A stretch of 64,000 nucleotides of DNA from Duganella sp. 1224 (GTDB lineage Bacteria > Pseudomonadota > Gammaproteobacteria > Burkholderiales > Burkholderiaceae_D). Positions 1 to 8,649 of this stretch are shown here, in pieces. The stretch covers positions 186,001 through 250,000 of the forward strand of contig NZ_JACBYS010000002.1 in NCBI RefSeq assembly GCF_013408245.1, written 5' to 3'. The notes beneath the pieces are model-generated. The model saw only the letters and a program-made list of their open reading frames with translations, was not told where the DNA came from and ran no database searches. Both the position numbers and the translations under genes were made by a program. Within the stretch, counting starts at the first letter, position 1; each line of letters opens with the position of its first letter.

Positions 1-317
1 GACAACAAATCCTGCGCCAGCTTGGTCATCTGCTCCTTTTCCTTGCGCAGCAGCTCGGTGCGGCGCTTCAGGCCGGGATTGGGGATGGGCAGGTTCTGCA
101 CTTGCGTATTGACCGGCGTGGCCGAGCCCTGGCCGCCGAAGGCATTGCCCAGCGCATCCGAAAACACCTTGTACTTGCCGATGTTGACCGCCGAAATCGC
201 GTACATCACCACGAAGAAGGCAAACAGCAAGGTGATGAAGTCGGCGTAGGAAATCAGCCAGCGCTCGTGGTTTTCCGGCTCGTCGTCGAACTTTTTGCGG
301 GCGCGGCGGTACTGCAT
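1..317 (-). CDS. motD: Flagellar motor protein MotD (MotB-like stator subunit), C-terminus outside window
   Basis: Only the N-terminal part is present; the gene continues past the left edge. The protein opens with a basic stretch (MQYRRARKKFDDEPENHERW) followed by one hydrophobic helix that contains the conserved membrane motif SYADFITLLFAFFVVMYA. The Asp in that helix is the proton-carrying residue of MotB-type stators. The peptidoglycan-binding OmpA domain would lie outside the window. The ATG follows the motC stop by only two bases, so the two stator subunits are almost certainly co-translated. It could be called motB, but the partner is MotC-like and the gene sits beside fliA, which favours MotD. 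Confidence 0.85.
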   Translation of the reverse strand, partial: MQYRRARKKFDDEPENHERWLISYADFITLLFAFFVVMYAISAVNIGKYKVFSDALGNAFGGQGSATPVNTQVQNLPIPNPGLKRRTELLRKEKEQMTKLAQDLL

Positions 318-319
318 GA

Positions 320-1066
320 TCAGTGATCCCGCATCAGCGTGGCGATGCGCTCGTCGATGACGCGCGTGTGGTCGCCGGTGGCAATGTCGTAGAACACCTG
401 GGCGGCGATTTCCTGCTGGTGCACGGCTTGGGTAACGATGGCCTTCAACTTATTGGCCACCGGATAGAAGAACAGATTGGCCAGGCCGACGCCGTAAATG
501 GTCGACACGAACGCCACCGCGATGCCGGAGCCCAGCTTGCTGGGATCGCTCAGGTTTTCCATCACGTGGATCAGGCCCAGCACCGCGCCCAGGATGCCGA
601 TGGTGGGCGAATAGCCGGCTGCCGATTCCCAGATGCGCACCGCCTGGCGCTCGGCCGTTTCGTAGGCGGTGATTTCGGTGTCCAGCAGCTGGCGCAGCTT
701 TTCCGGCGCGATGCCGTCGACGATCAGGCGCAAGCCCTTGACGTTGAACGGGTCCTTGGACGACAGCATGTAGCGCTCCAGCGACAGCAGGCCGTCACGG
801 CGCGCGGCCAGGTTCCAGGCGTTGATCTCGCGCGCCAGCGCGGCGCGGCCGTCCTTGGGCGGCGCGAACACCAGCCGCAGCATGCGCAGCCCGCGCCACA
901 GCGTGCGTGGCCGGGTCTGCAGCAGCACCGCGCCAAAGGTGCCGATCACCACGATGGCGAAGGCCGCCGGTTGCAGCAAGGAAGTGACCTTGCCGCCCTC
1001 CATGCCCTGGCCGACCACGATGCCGACCAGCGCCAGCAGCACGCCGGCTACGCTGGCCCAGTCCAA
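320..1066 (-). CDS. motC: Flagellar motor protein MotC (MotA-like stator subunit)
   Basis: A 248-residue inner-membrane protein of the MotA/TolQ/ExbB proton-channel family. It begins MDWASVAGVLLALVGIVVGQ, a first membrane helix, and has the conserved late helices around GYSPTIGILGAVLGLIHVME and GSGIAVAFVSTIYGVGLANL. It would form the torque-generating stator channel with MotD, encoded immediately downstream. Its start codon lies inside the end of fliA (19-base overlap), which suggests translational coupling. In Pseudomonas-type genomes MotC/MotD is a second stator set coded next to fliA; the same arrangement is seen here. Confidence 0.88.
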   Translation of the reverse strand: MDWASVAGVLLALVGIVVGQGMEGGKVTSLLQPAAFAIVVIGTFGAVLLQTRPRTLWRGLRMLRLVFAPPKDGRAALAREINAWNLAARRDGLLSLERYMLSSKDPFNVKGLRLIVDGIAPEKLRQLLDTEITAYETAERQAVRIWESAAGYSPTIGILGAVLGLIHVMENLSDPSKLGSGIAVAFVSTIYGVGLANLFFYPVANKLKAIVTQAVHQQEIAAQVFYDIATGDHTRVIDERIATLMRDH

Positions 1067-1779
1067 GACCGCTCCCGGAGTGAGGCGCGCAGCCGCGCCA
1101 CGGCCTGCGTATGCAACTGCGATACGCGCGATTCGGATACGCCCATCACGGCGCCAATTTCTTTCAAGTTGAGCTCCTCTTCGTAGTACAAGCCCATCAG
1201 CATCTTCTCGCGCTCCGGCAGGGCGTCGATGGCGTCGATCACCGCCTGGCGGAAGTCGCCGTCCAGCAAGGACCGCAGCGGGTCGGCCTCTTCGTCGGAC
1301 GCGTAACGGTCGAGGAAGCTGTCGTTGCCGTCGTCGTCGTGGAAATCCTCGTAATACACCAACTGGTGGCCGCCGCTGTCGCCCAGCATTTCCTGGTAGT
1401 CGGCCAGCGACAGCTTGAGCGACTTGGCCACTTCCGATTCGCTCGGCGGTCGGCCCAGGCGCTGCTGCAGCGTCGCCATGGCGGCCTCGACCTTGCGCAT
1501 GTTCTGCCGCAGCGAGCGCGGCAGCCAGTCGCTGTTGCGCAATTCATCCAGCATGGCGCCGCGGATGCGCAGCACCGCGTAGGTTTCAAATTGTGCGCCG
1601 TGGGTTTCTTCGTAACGGCTGATGGCGTCCAACAGGCCGATCATTCCGGCTTGCACCAGATCGTCGACTTCGACGCTGGGCGGCAGTTTCGCCTTCATGT
1701 GGTGGGCCAAGCGCTTGACCAACGGCATGTGCTCCGTCAGTAAGGTATCCTTGTCCGCTTTCCCTTTTACCGTATACAT
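1048..1779 (-). CDS. fliA: RNA polymerase sigma-28 factor FliA
   Basis: A 243-residue sigma factor for late flagellar genes. Region 2 is clear (HMPLVKRLAHHMKAKLPPSV, then DDLVQAGMIGLLDAISRYE) and region 4 ends with a helix-turn-helix (LNLKEIGAVMGVSESRVSQL). The length is typical of FliA. It lies in the flhF-flhG-fliA order common in gamma- and betaproteobacteria, 19 bases after flhG, and overlaps motC. It should recognise promoters of the TAAAGTTT-N11-GCCGATAA type; a good candidate in this window stands before the chemotaxis receptor at 62088-63662. Confidence 0.95.
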   Translation of the reverse strand: MYTVKGKADKDTLLTEHMPLVKRLAHHMKAKLPPSVEVDDLVQAGMIGLLDAISRYEETHGAQFETYAVLRIRGAMLDELRNSDWLPRSLRQNMRKVEAAMATLQQRLGRPPSESEVAKSLKLSLADYQEMLGDSGGHQLVYYEDFHDDDGNDSFLDRYASDEEADPLRSLLDGDFRQAVIDAIDALPEREKMLMGLYYEEELNLKEIGAVMGVSESRVSQLHTQAVARLRASLRERSWTGPA

Positions 1780-1798
1780 TCGAATATTTATGATTTAA

Positions 1799-2599
1799 TC
1801 AAGCGCGCAGTTGGTGTTGTCCCCCCAGCGCAAAACGTCCCGCCAGCTGGCGGAACGCGACCGAAGCACCCGCCAGCGGAAACGCATCGACCACCGCGCG
1901 CCCCAGGCGCGCCGCGCGTTGCAGGTACTCGTCCGCCGGCACCGATCCCATCGATACCAGGTTGACGGCAAGGTAACGGCTTGCCGCCTGTGCCATATTA
2001 TCGTAAACCACCCGCGCTTCCTCTTCAGAGGCGCCGGTGACCAGGATGCCGAACGGCCGCCGCCCCAGTTCCTGGTTCAGGCGCTTAATCATACTGTACG
2101 CCGCCTTGATCGAGGTAGCGCTATTGGAAACTTGTACGACGATATCCGAGCTGGCCATGATCGGCACCGGGAAGGCGTCGCCGTCGAATTCGCCGTCGAC
2201 CAGCACCATGCCGGTCTGCTTGGCCAGCACATCGAAGGCCTTGGCCAGGCGGCGCGTCTCGTCCGGGCCGGAGCGTGCCGCGCCGCGCGTCATCGACGCC
2301 ACGGCAAAGCCCTGCGGCACCTGGTGGATCACCTGGTTCAGCGCGCATTCCTGGCGCGCCACGTTCAGCAGGCTGTGGCCGCCATCGACGCCGAGCCGGC
2401 TGGCCACGCCGTGCGCGCTGGCGCAGGCGTCGACCACCAGCACGTCATTGCCGGCGCGCGACAGCGAGGCGCCCAGGTTGACCAGCATGGACCCCTTGTC
2501 GTCCTGCGGCGTGGCCGACAGGAAGGTGACGATGCGGGGCTGCGGCCCCGCCAGCATGCGGCGCAGGCCCTCCGCCTGGTCGAAATTGAAGTTAGCCAA
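1799..2599 (-). CDS. flhG: FlhG-like MinD/ParA-family protein with degenerate Walker A motif
   Basis: A 266-residue protein in the FlhG (FleN/YlxH) position, directly after flhF and overlapping its end by 8 bases. FlhG normally antagonises FlhF to set flagellar number. The N-terminal DQAEGLRRML matches the DQAxGLR motif of FlhG, by which it is known to stimulate FlhF GTPase. The P-loop is badly eroded: where a deviant Walker A (KGGxGKT) should be, residues 28-37 read SATPQDDKGS. The usual Asp-Thr switch region is replaced by VDGEFDGD. The fold is recognisable, but nucleotide binding is doubtful. It may act mainly through its FlhF-contacting N-terminus. Confidence 0.82.
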   Translation of the reverse strand: MANFNFDQAEGLRRMLAGPQPRIVTFLSATPQDDKGSMLVNLGASLSRAGNDVLVVDACASAHGVASRLGVDGGHSLLNVARQECALNQVIHQVPQGFAVASMTRGAARSGPDETRRLAKAFDVLAKQTGMVLVDGEFDGDAFPVPIMASSDIVVQVSNSATSIKAAYSMIKRLNQELGRRPFGILVTGASEEEARVVYDNMAQAASRYLAVNLVSMGSVPADEYLQRAARLGRAVVDAFPLAGASVAFRQLAGRFALGGQHQLRA

Positions 2600-4037
2600 G
2601 GTGCACCTCGCGCATCGTCTTGTCGTTGCTCATCAGCAGAGGCAGCTCCGCGTCCTGGTATTGGGTGTTGACCAGCTCGCGCTTGAGCTTGAACGCGCGG
2701 TCGATCAGGTAGGCCGGGTCGGCCAGGTGCAGGTCTTCCGGCACGCGCTGGCCGTTGGACACGTAGAACAGGTTGAGCTTGTGGCGGATCACCACGTCCA
2801 GCGCGTTGCCGATCGCGGCCGCCTCGTCCAGCTTGGTCATGATGCAGCCGGCCAGGCCGCTGCCCTGGTAGGCGCGCACCACTTCGCTCAGGGTGTCCTG
2901 GGTGGCGGTGGCGTTCAGGCACAGCAGGCGCTTGACGTTGGCGTCGGCGCCCTGCAGCATCGATACCTGCTCGGTGACCATCTGGTCGCGCTGGCTGACG
3001 CCGACGGTGTCAATCAGCACCGTGTGCTTGTTCTTCAGTTCCTTGAGGGCGATGCGCAGGTCGGCTTCGTCCTTGACCGAGTGCACCATCACGCCGAGGA
3101 TCTTGCCGTAGATGCGCAGCTGCTCGTGCGCGCCGATGCGGTAGGCATCGGTGGTGATCAGGGCCAGCTTGTCCGGGCCGTGGCGCATGACGCAGCGCGC
3201 GGCCAGCTTGGCGGTGCTGGTGGTCTTGCCGACACCGGTCGGGCCGACCAGCGCGAACACGCCGCCCTGGTCGATCAGCGCGTCTTCGTTGGCCATGGTT
3301 TGCAGGTTGCGCGTGAGGACGGTTTTAATCCAGCGCAGGCTGTCGGCGGCGTCGCGGCCGGCCGGCAGTTTTTCGATCAGGTAGCGCGCCAGGCTGGCCG
3401 AGAAGCCGGCCGCCAGCATTTCGCGCAGCACGGCGGTCTTGTGCGGTTCGCGCGCTTGCGTCGCGCCCCACGACAGTTCGGCCAACTGGGTTTCCATCAT
3501 GCCGCGCATGGCGCGGATTTCATTCATCATGCCGTTCATTTCGATGGCGGCGGAGTCCTTGGCGCTGGCGACGGCGGCGTTGACCAGGGCGGCGATCTGG
3601 CTGGCGTCCAGCGAGGGCGCGGCTTTCGGCTGGGCGGCCGGCATGGCGGCGGGCGCCGACGCGGCGGCGACCTTGGTGGCCAGCGAGGAATGCGAGGCCA
3701 CCACGCGGCGCTGCGGCTGCGGCGGCAGGCTGGCCGCGCGCGGCGCGGCCACCGGCGGCGACATGTGCGGCAGTTCGTCTTCAAAACGCGGTTCGACGCG
3801 GCCGGCGGACAGGACCGGTGCCGGCGCCCCCAGGTCGAGCGACGGTGCTGGTTCGGCCATCGGCGAGTGCGGGGCCGGCATGGCCAGCGAGGCGGCGTCG
3901 TCGTTGGCCAGCGCGAGGATTTCAACGATGCCGTCGGATTGACGGTTGGACAGGATCACGGCGTCAGGGCCGAGGGATTCGCGGACTTTGCGCAGCGCTT
4001 CGCGCGAAGTCGGTGCGGTAAATTTTTTAACGTTCAT
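2592..4037 (-). CDS. flhF: Flagellar biosynthesis SRP-type GTPase FlhF
   Basis: A 481-residue SRP-GTPase that marks the pole or site of flagellar assembly. The N-terminal basic domain starts MNVKKFTAPTSREALRKVRE. Residues about 45-160 are a low-complexity Ala/Pro linker. The NG GTPase domain follows, with P-loop GPTGVGKTT (residues 265-273), DTVGVSQRD and TKLDEAAAIGNALD. It is followed by flhG with an 8-base overlap. The 130 bases upstream separate it from the Rpn-like gene that interrupts the flagellar cluster between flhA and flhF. Confidence 0.95.
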   Translation of the reverse strand: MNVKKFTAPTSREALRKVRESLGPDAVILSNRQSDGIVEILALANDDAASLAMPAPHSPMAEPAPSLDLGAPAPVLSAGRVEPRFEDELPHMSPPVAAPRAASLPPQPQRRVVASHSSLATKVAAASAPAAMPAAQPKAAPSLDASQIAALVNAAVASAKDSAAIEMNGMMNEIRAMRGMMETQLAELSWGATQAREPHKTAVLREMLAAGFSASLARYLIEKLPAGRDAADSLRWIKTVLTRNLQTMANEDALIDQGGVFALVGPTGVGKTTSTAKLAARCVMRHGPDKLALITTDAYRIGAHEQLRIYGKILGVMVHSVKDEADLRIALKELKNKHTVLIDTVGVSQRDQMVTEQVSMLQGADANVKRLLCLNATATQDTLSEVVRAYQGSGLAGCIMTKLDEAAAIGNALDVVIRHKLNLFYVSNGQRVPEDLHLADPAYLIDRAFKLKRELVNTQYQDAELPLLMSNDKTMREVHLG

Positions 4038-4167
4038 GACCGTCTCTCAAGGGAACCAGGTTGAGTGGCGCGTCTGCCATGGCAAAACGCCCTACTCCAA
4101 TGGTGTCCATTATTGACGATGCACTCTGGAAACGATCCGATGAACAGCGGCGGAAATGGCCCGTATT

Positions 4168-5169
4168 TCAGTCGCGGAAAACCTCGTCCAGCGAACCCGC
4201 GTCGACGAAGTTCAACGCCCACCGCGACAGCTGCTGCACGTCAGCCGCCACCACCTGCCGCACCACCGCCGGTGCAAGCGGTCCGAAGCGCGTAGCCAAC
4301 ATCTCCAGCAGCAGCCCGGCCCGGCCTTCCTGGCGGCCTTCCTGGCGTCCTTCCTGCCACCCCTGCTGACGCCCTTCCTGACGCCCCTCTTGCAAGCCCT
4401 TGCGGCGGCCCTGACGCAGTCCCTTGCCGATGGCATGGCGCTCCAGGCTGGTCAAATAAGTCATGTCTTTTCTCCTTTGCAGTTCGACCGCGCCGCGCAT
4501 GAACCTGGTTTGCATCCCGCCCGGCAAGTGCATCATCCAGTCGATCGCCTTGAACAAATTCATAATACGCCGCTTATCCCAATTCCGCTCATACAGAAGC
4601 CTGGTCAGGCGCCATTTCGCCAGGCGGCGCTGGTGGTCTTTATTGCGGGTCTGCTGCGTCAGCAAATGCGCGGCGGTCATCAGGGCGAAGGGATTGTCGT
4701 GCAGCAGCAGCTGATCCATTGAATCCGCGTAGTCATGCAATTTGACGATGGGAAAAATCAAGCGCATCTCGCAGCCCAGCAGCGCGTAGGAAAACGATGC
4801 CGGCCGCCAGCTGCCGCTGCGGTCGGCCAGCACCGCCAGGCTGGCCAGCGGACGCCGGTAGTGATCATAGACGCGGTAATGGTAGACAAAAATCCGCTCG
4901 GCAAATCCGGCCTCGCGCGCGCCCTGCATTTCCACGTGCACCAGTACCCACTGTTCGCCGCCATCGCGCAGGTAGACCCGCACCAGCTTGTCCAGCAAGC
5001 GCCTGCCGAGCGCCGCGTCCGGCGACAGCGCAGCCAATTCCTGATCGAGAAAAACCGGCGGGCGTGACCAGTCGATCGCCGCGTGGGCGTCGCTGAAATA
5101 GAAGGCCATGAAGTCAGCGAAGTGATCGGTGACCAGCTGCTTCCATGGCGTGTCGTAATCATCCGTCAT
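4168..5169 (-). CDS. Rpn/PDDEXK-type nuclease-like protein (transposase-derived family)
   Basis: A 333-residue protein resembling the Rpn/YhgA family, which was once annotated as transposase and is now linked to recombination-promoting nucleases. The N-terminus (DTPWKQLVTDHFADFMAFYF) and the central VHVEMQGAREAGFAERIFVY fit the PDDEXK fold seen in that family. The last 90 residues are an Arg/Gly/Glu/Gln-rich repeat (EGRQEGRQ type) followed by a short helical tail. It lies inside the flagellar cluster, 44 bases after flhA and 130 before flhF, and has no flagellar role that I know of. It is therefore likely an insertion that kept the operon orientation. Exact family assignment is by pattern only. 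Confidence 0.75.
   Translation of the reverse strand: MTDDYDTPWKQLVTDHFADFMAFYFSDAHAAIDWSRPPVFLDQELAALSPDAALGRRLLDKLVRVYLRDGGEQWVLVHVEMQGAREAGFAERIFVYHYRVYDHYRRPLASLAVLADRSGSWRPASFSYALLGCEMRLIFPIVKLHDYADSMDQLLLHDNPFALMTAAHLLTQQTRNKDHQRRLAKWRLTRLLYERNWDKRRIMNLFKAIDWMMHLPGGMQTRFMRGAVELQRRKDMTYLTSLERHAIGKGLRQGRRKGLQEGRQEGRQQGWQEGRQEGRQEGRAGLLLEMLATRFGPLAPAVVRQVVAADVQQLSRWALNFVDAGSLDEVFRD
4312..4415. repeat. Imperfect tandem repeat encoding EGRQEGR-type units in the Rpn-like gene
   Basis: Imperfect short units built on CCTTCCTGGCG/CCTTCCTGACG recur through this stretch. On the minus strand they encode repeated Glu-Gly-Arg-Gln (with Trp/Lys variants). The repeats are in frame, so length changes would alter the number of basic repeats without breaking the protein. 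Confidence 0.7.
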
Positions 5170-5213
5170 GCAGGCAGTCTAGGCTGCCTGCATGACCGAC
5201 GTGACGCGCTGGA

Positions 5214-7340
5214 TCAACCCGGCTGCTGGCCCACCAGCGCCGTGACACGGATGGTTTTGCTTTCCGGGATCTCGGCATGCGACAACACCTTCAGCTGCGG
5301 CAGCGAACGGCGCAGGAAGCGCGACAGCAAGGCGCGCAGCGGACCCGGCACCAGCAGCACCGGCGTCAGCCCCAGCGCCTCCTGCTGCTGCGCGGCTGCC
5401 GCCGCCTGCTGGGCGATGGTGTCGGCCAGGCCGGGCTCGATGCCGGCACCGTCCGGACCGCTGGCTGCCAGCGCCTGCATCAGCAAGCGCTCCAGGCGAT
5501 TGTCCAGCGTCATCACCGACAGCTCGCCCGAGCCCGGGAACAGCTGCTGCACGATGGCCCGGCCCAGCGCGATGCGCACCAGCGCGGTCAGGTCGCCGGC
5601 GTCTTGCGTGTGCACCGCGTGCTCGGCCAGCGTTTCGATAATGGTGCGCATGTCGCGGATGTGCACGCCCTCCGCCAGCAGGTTCTGCAGCACCTTCTGC
5701 AAGGTTGCCAGCGACACCATCTTCGGCACCAGATCCTCCACCAGCTTCGGCGACTCCTTGGCCAGGTGATCCAGCAGCGCCTGCACCTCGGCGCGGCCCA
5801 GCAACTCCGACGCATGCGTGGTGATCAGGTGGTTCAGGTGGGTCGCCACCACCGTGCCGGCGTCCACCACCGTGTAGCCCATGCTTTGCGCCTGGTCGCG
5901 CAGGCTGGCGTCGATCCACACCGCCGGCAGGCCAAACGCCGGATCGGTGGTCACCATGCCCTGCAGCGTGCCGGTCGCCATGCCCGGATTGATGGCGAGG
6001 AACTGGCCGTTATAAGCCTCGCCGGTGCCGACCTCGACACCCTTGAGCGCGATGCGGTAGGCCGACGGTTTCAGCTCCAGGTTGTCGCGGATGTGCACCG
6101 GCGGTGCCAGGAAGCCGACCTCCTGCGCGAACTTCTTGCGGATGCCCTTGATGCGCTTGAGCAGCTCGCCGCCTTGCGCCTTGTCCACCAGCGGTATCAG
6201 GCGGTAGCCCACTTCCAGACCCAGCGTATCGACCGGCATGATGTCCTGCCAGGTCGCCTCCTCCTGCTCGGCCGCCGCGGCCGCAGCGGCCGGCGCCGCC
6301 GCTTCCGCCGCCGCCGTCTCGGCCGCCACCTTCTCCACTTTTTTCTTCGACATCAGATACGCCGCGCCGCCCAGCGAGCCGGCCAGCATCAGGAACACCA
6401 GGTTCGGCATGCCCGGAATCAGGCCCATGCCGCCGATGATGCCGGCCGTGATGTACAGCACCTCCGGCTTGGCGAACAGCTCGCCCACCAGCTGGGCGCC
6501 GATGTCGCGGTCGCTGGCCACGCGCGAGACCACGATACCGGCCGCGATCGAAATCACCAGCGACGGAATCTGCGCCACCAGGCCGTCACCGATGGCCAGC
6601 AGCGTGTAGTTTTTCAGCGCGTCGGCAAACGGCATGTCGTGCTGGATCAGGCCGACCAGCAGACCGCCGACGACGTTAATCACCGTCACCAGGATGCCGG
6701 CCACGGCGTCGCCGCGCACGTACTTCGAGGCGCCGTCCATGGCGCCGTAGAATTCGGCCTCCATCGATACTTCGCTGCGGCGCTTCTTGGCCTCGGCCTC
6801 GCCGATCAGGCCGGCGTTGAGGTCGGCGTCGATCGCCATCTGCTTGCCCGGCATCGCGTCCAGGGCGAAACGCGCGCCCACCTCGGCGATACGGCCCGCG
6901 CCCTTGGTCACCACCACGAAGTTGATGATGGTCAGGATGATGAACACCACGATACCGACCGTGTAGTTACCGCCGATCAGGAAGTGGCCGAACGCCTCGA
7001 TCACCTTGCCGGCCGCGTCGGCGCCGGTGTGGCCCTCGGTCAGCACCACGCGGGTTGACGCCACGTTCAGCGACAGGCGCAGCATGGTCGATACCAGCAG
7101 GATCGTCGGGAAGGACATGAAGTCCAGCGGTTTCACCGTGTACAGCGAGGTCAGCAGCACAATCACCGACAGCGCGATATTGAAGCTGAAGAACAGGTCC
7201 AGCACGAACGCCGGCAACGGCAGGATCATCATCGCCAGCAGCATGACGATCAGGATCGGCGCCGCCAGGCTGGCCTTGTTCGGCGTGGACACCAGGCCTT
7301 GCAGCCATGGCGGTAACTTCACGTTGCTGAGGGCGTTCAT
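5214..7340 (-). CDS. flhA: Flagellar export gate protein FlhA
   Basis: A 708-residue inner-membrane protein of the flagellar type III export gate. The N-terminal half has about eight hydrophobic helices, including the family motif SFPTILLVSTMLRLSLNVAS and the FHIPEP-type loop with GARFALDAMPGKQMAIDADL. An Ala/Glu-rich linker (residues about 330-370) joins the cytoplasmic domain, which presents export substrates. Its ATG overlaps the flhB stop by four bases. The length is slightly above the usual size of about 690-700 because of the linker. Confidence 0.97.
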   Translation of the reverse strand: MNALSNVKLPPWLQGLVSTPNKASLAAPILIVMLLAMMILPLPAFVLDLFFSFNIALSVIVLLTSLYTVKPLDFMSFPTILLVSTMLRLSLNVASTRVVLTEGHTGADAAGKVIEAFGHFLIGGNYTVGIVVFIILTIINFVVVTKGAGRIAEVGARFALDAMPGKQMAIDADLNAGLIGEAEAKKRRSEVSMEAEFYGAMDGASKYVRGDAVAGILVTVINVVGGLLVGLIQHDMPFADALKNYTLLAIGDGLVAQIPSLVISIAAGIVVSRVASDRDIGAQLVGELFAKPEVLYITAGIIGGMGLIPGMPNLVFLMLAGSLGGAAYLMSKKKVEKVAAETAAAEAAAPAAAAAAAEQEEATWQDIMPVDTLGLEVGYRLIPLVDKAQGGELLKRIKGIRKKFAQEVGFLAPPVHIRDNLELKPSAYRIALKGVEVGTGEAYNGQFLAINPGMATGTLQGMVTTDPAFGLPAVWIDASLRDQAQSMGYTVVDAGTVVATHLNHLITTHASELLGRAEVQALLDHLAKESPKLVEDLVPKMVSLATLQKVLQNLLAEGVHIRDMRTIIETLAEHAVHTQDAGDLTALVRIALGRAIVQQLFPGSGELSVMTLDNRLERLLMQALAASGPDGAGIEPGLADTIAQQAAAAAQQQEALGLTPVLLVPGPLRALLSRFLRRSLPQLKVLSHAEIPESKTIRVTALVGQQPG

Positions 7341-8527
7341 GCGGATGCTCCGTTATTCAAATCTGCTTGCTTGCCGTGCTTGGGGATATAGGCCGGGTTC
7401 AGCGGGTCCATGGTGGCCGGCACGTCGAGCTGTTTCGGCTCGACCGGACGGTTGCCGCCGCCGCGGTTGAACACGCGCAGCTGGAACACATAGGCCAGCA
7501 CTTCGGCCACGGCCGCGTACAGCTGCTCCGGAATCTCGTCGCCGATCTCGGTGTGCTTGTGCAGCGCGCGCGCCAGCGCCGGCGCTTCCAGCAAGGCCAC
7601 CTTGTGCTCCTTGCCGATTTCGCGGATCTTGGCGGCCACCTCGTCGGTGCCTTTGGCCACCACCTTCGGCGCGCCGCGCATGCCGTCGTTGTACTTCAGC
7701 GCCACCGCGTAGTGGGTCGGGTTGGTGACGATGACGTCGGCGGTCGGCACGTCGGCCATCATGCGGCGCTTGGCCATCTCGCGCTGCAGCTGGCGGATCT
7801 TGCCCTTGATTTGCGGATTGCCGTCCGACTCCTTGGATTCCTGGATCAGTTCCTGGCGCGTCATCTTCAGCTTGTCGGCGTAATGCCACATCTGGTACGG
7901 GCCGTCGATGGCGGCGATCAGGCCCAGCGCGCCGACGATGAACATGAAGCTGGCCGCCAGCATGTTCAGCGCGTGGCCGATGCCCAGCTTGAGCGGCTCG
8001 ACTGACAGGCCGATCACCGCGTCCTTGTACTTCATCACCACCAGGTAGGCGACAAAGCCGACCACCACGGTTTTGAGGATGGCCTTGACCAGCTCCACCA
8101 GCGCGTTCTTCGAGAACATATTGCTGATGCCGTTGATCGGATTGAGCTTGTTGAAATTGGGCGTGAACGCCTTGGCGCTGAACAGCCAGCCACCCACCAG
8201 CAGCGGCGAGGCCAGCGCCACGATCATCACCGCCACGCCCAGCGGCAGGCAGGCGATCAGCACCTGCACCAGGTCGACGGCGATGCGGTGGAACAGCACG
8301 TCGGGGTCGAAAATCTGCTCCTGGGTCAGCTTGAGGCCGGAAATCAGCACGGTCTGCAATTGCCGGATCAGGCCGTCGCCGGTCATCCACAGGCCGGCGC
8401 CCGCTGCCATCAGCACGGTGAACGTCGCCACTTCCCGCGATCGGGGAACGTCGCCTTCTTCGCGCGCCTGCTCGAGGCGCTTCGCTGACGCGGGTTCGGT
8501 CTTTTCGGCGTCGCTATCTTCTGCCAT
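7337..8527 (-). CDS. flhB: Flagellar export switch protein FlhB
   Basis: A 396-residue substrate-specificity switch of the flagellar export apparatus. It starts MAEDSDAEKTEPASAKRLEQ, the classical FlhB opening, has four membrane helices (about 35-50, 88-115, 150-175, 185-210), and carries the autocleavage motif NPTH at residues 269-272. It heads the flhBA-flhFG-fliA-motCD run. A sigma-28-like sequence overlaps the end of the next gene upstream (8623-8649). Confidence 0.97.
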   Translation of the reverse strand: MAEDSDAEKTEPASAKRLEQAREEGDVPRSREVATFTVLMAAGAGLWMTGDGLIRQLQTVLISGLKLTQEQIFDPDVLFHRIAVDLVQVLIACLPLGVAVMIVALASPLLVGGWLFSAKAFTPNFNKLNPINGISNMFSKNALVELVKAILKTVVVGFVAYLVVMKYKDAVIGLSVEPLKLGIGHALNMLAASFMFIVGALGLIAAIDGPYQMWHYADKLKMTRQELIQESKESDGNPQIKGKIRQLQREMAKRRMMADVPTADVIVTNPTHYAVALKYNDGMRGAPKVVAKGTDEVAAKIREIGKEHKVALLEAPALARALHKHTEIGDEIPEQLYAAVAEVLAYVFQLRVFNRGGGNRPVEPKQLDVPATMDPLNPAYIPKHGKQADLNNGASA

Positions 8528-8622
8528 GGGGTCTGCCTGCTGCGTGGGTAATTGTCGACAGTGCCATTATCGATGGCGGCAGCGCGGCGGCATCGGTCGA
8601 ATACGGCGGGTTTTCACCGCCT

Positions 8623-8649
8623 TATTCGCCATTCCATGAGGAAACTTAT
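8623..8649 (-). promoter_or_regulatory. Possible sigma-28 (FliA) promoter before flhB
   Basis: On the minus strand ATAAGTTT, then 11 bases, then GGCGAATA. Compared with TAAAGTTT-N11-GCCGATAA this matches 6 of 8 and 5 of 8 positions with correct spacing. It lies about 95 bases before the flhB start and overlaps the stop codon of the FAH-family gene. This is a sequence match only. Confidence 0.35.

Noticed and set aside
2037..4064. A 675-codon plus-strand frame opposite flhG and flhF.
   Set aside because: Antisense shadow of the flagellar genes; His/Gln/Ala-rich composition typical of such shadows.
4168..5169. Complete insertion sequence around the Rpn-like gene.
   Set aside because: No terminal inverted repeats or target-site duplication seen at its borders; the family is transposase-derived but not an active IS by itself.
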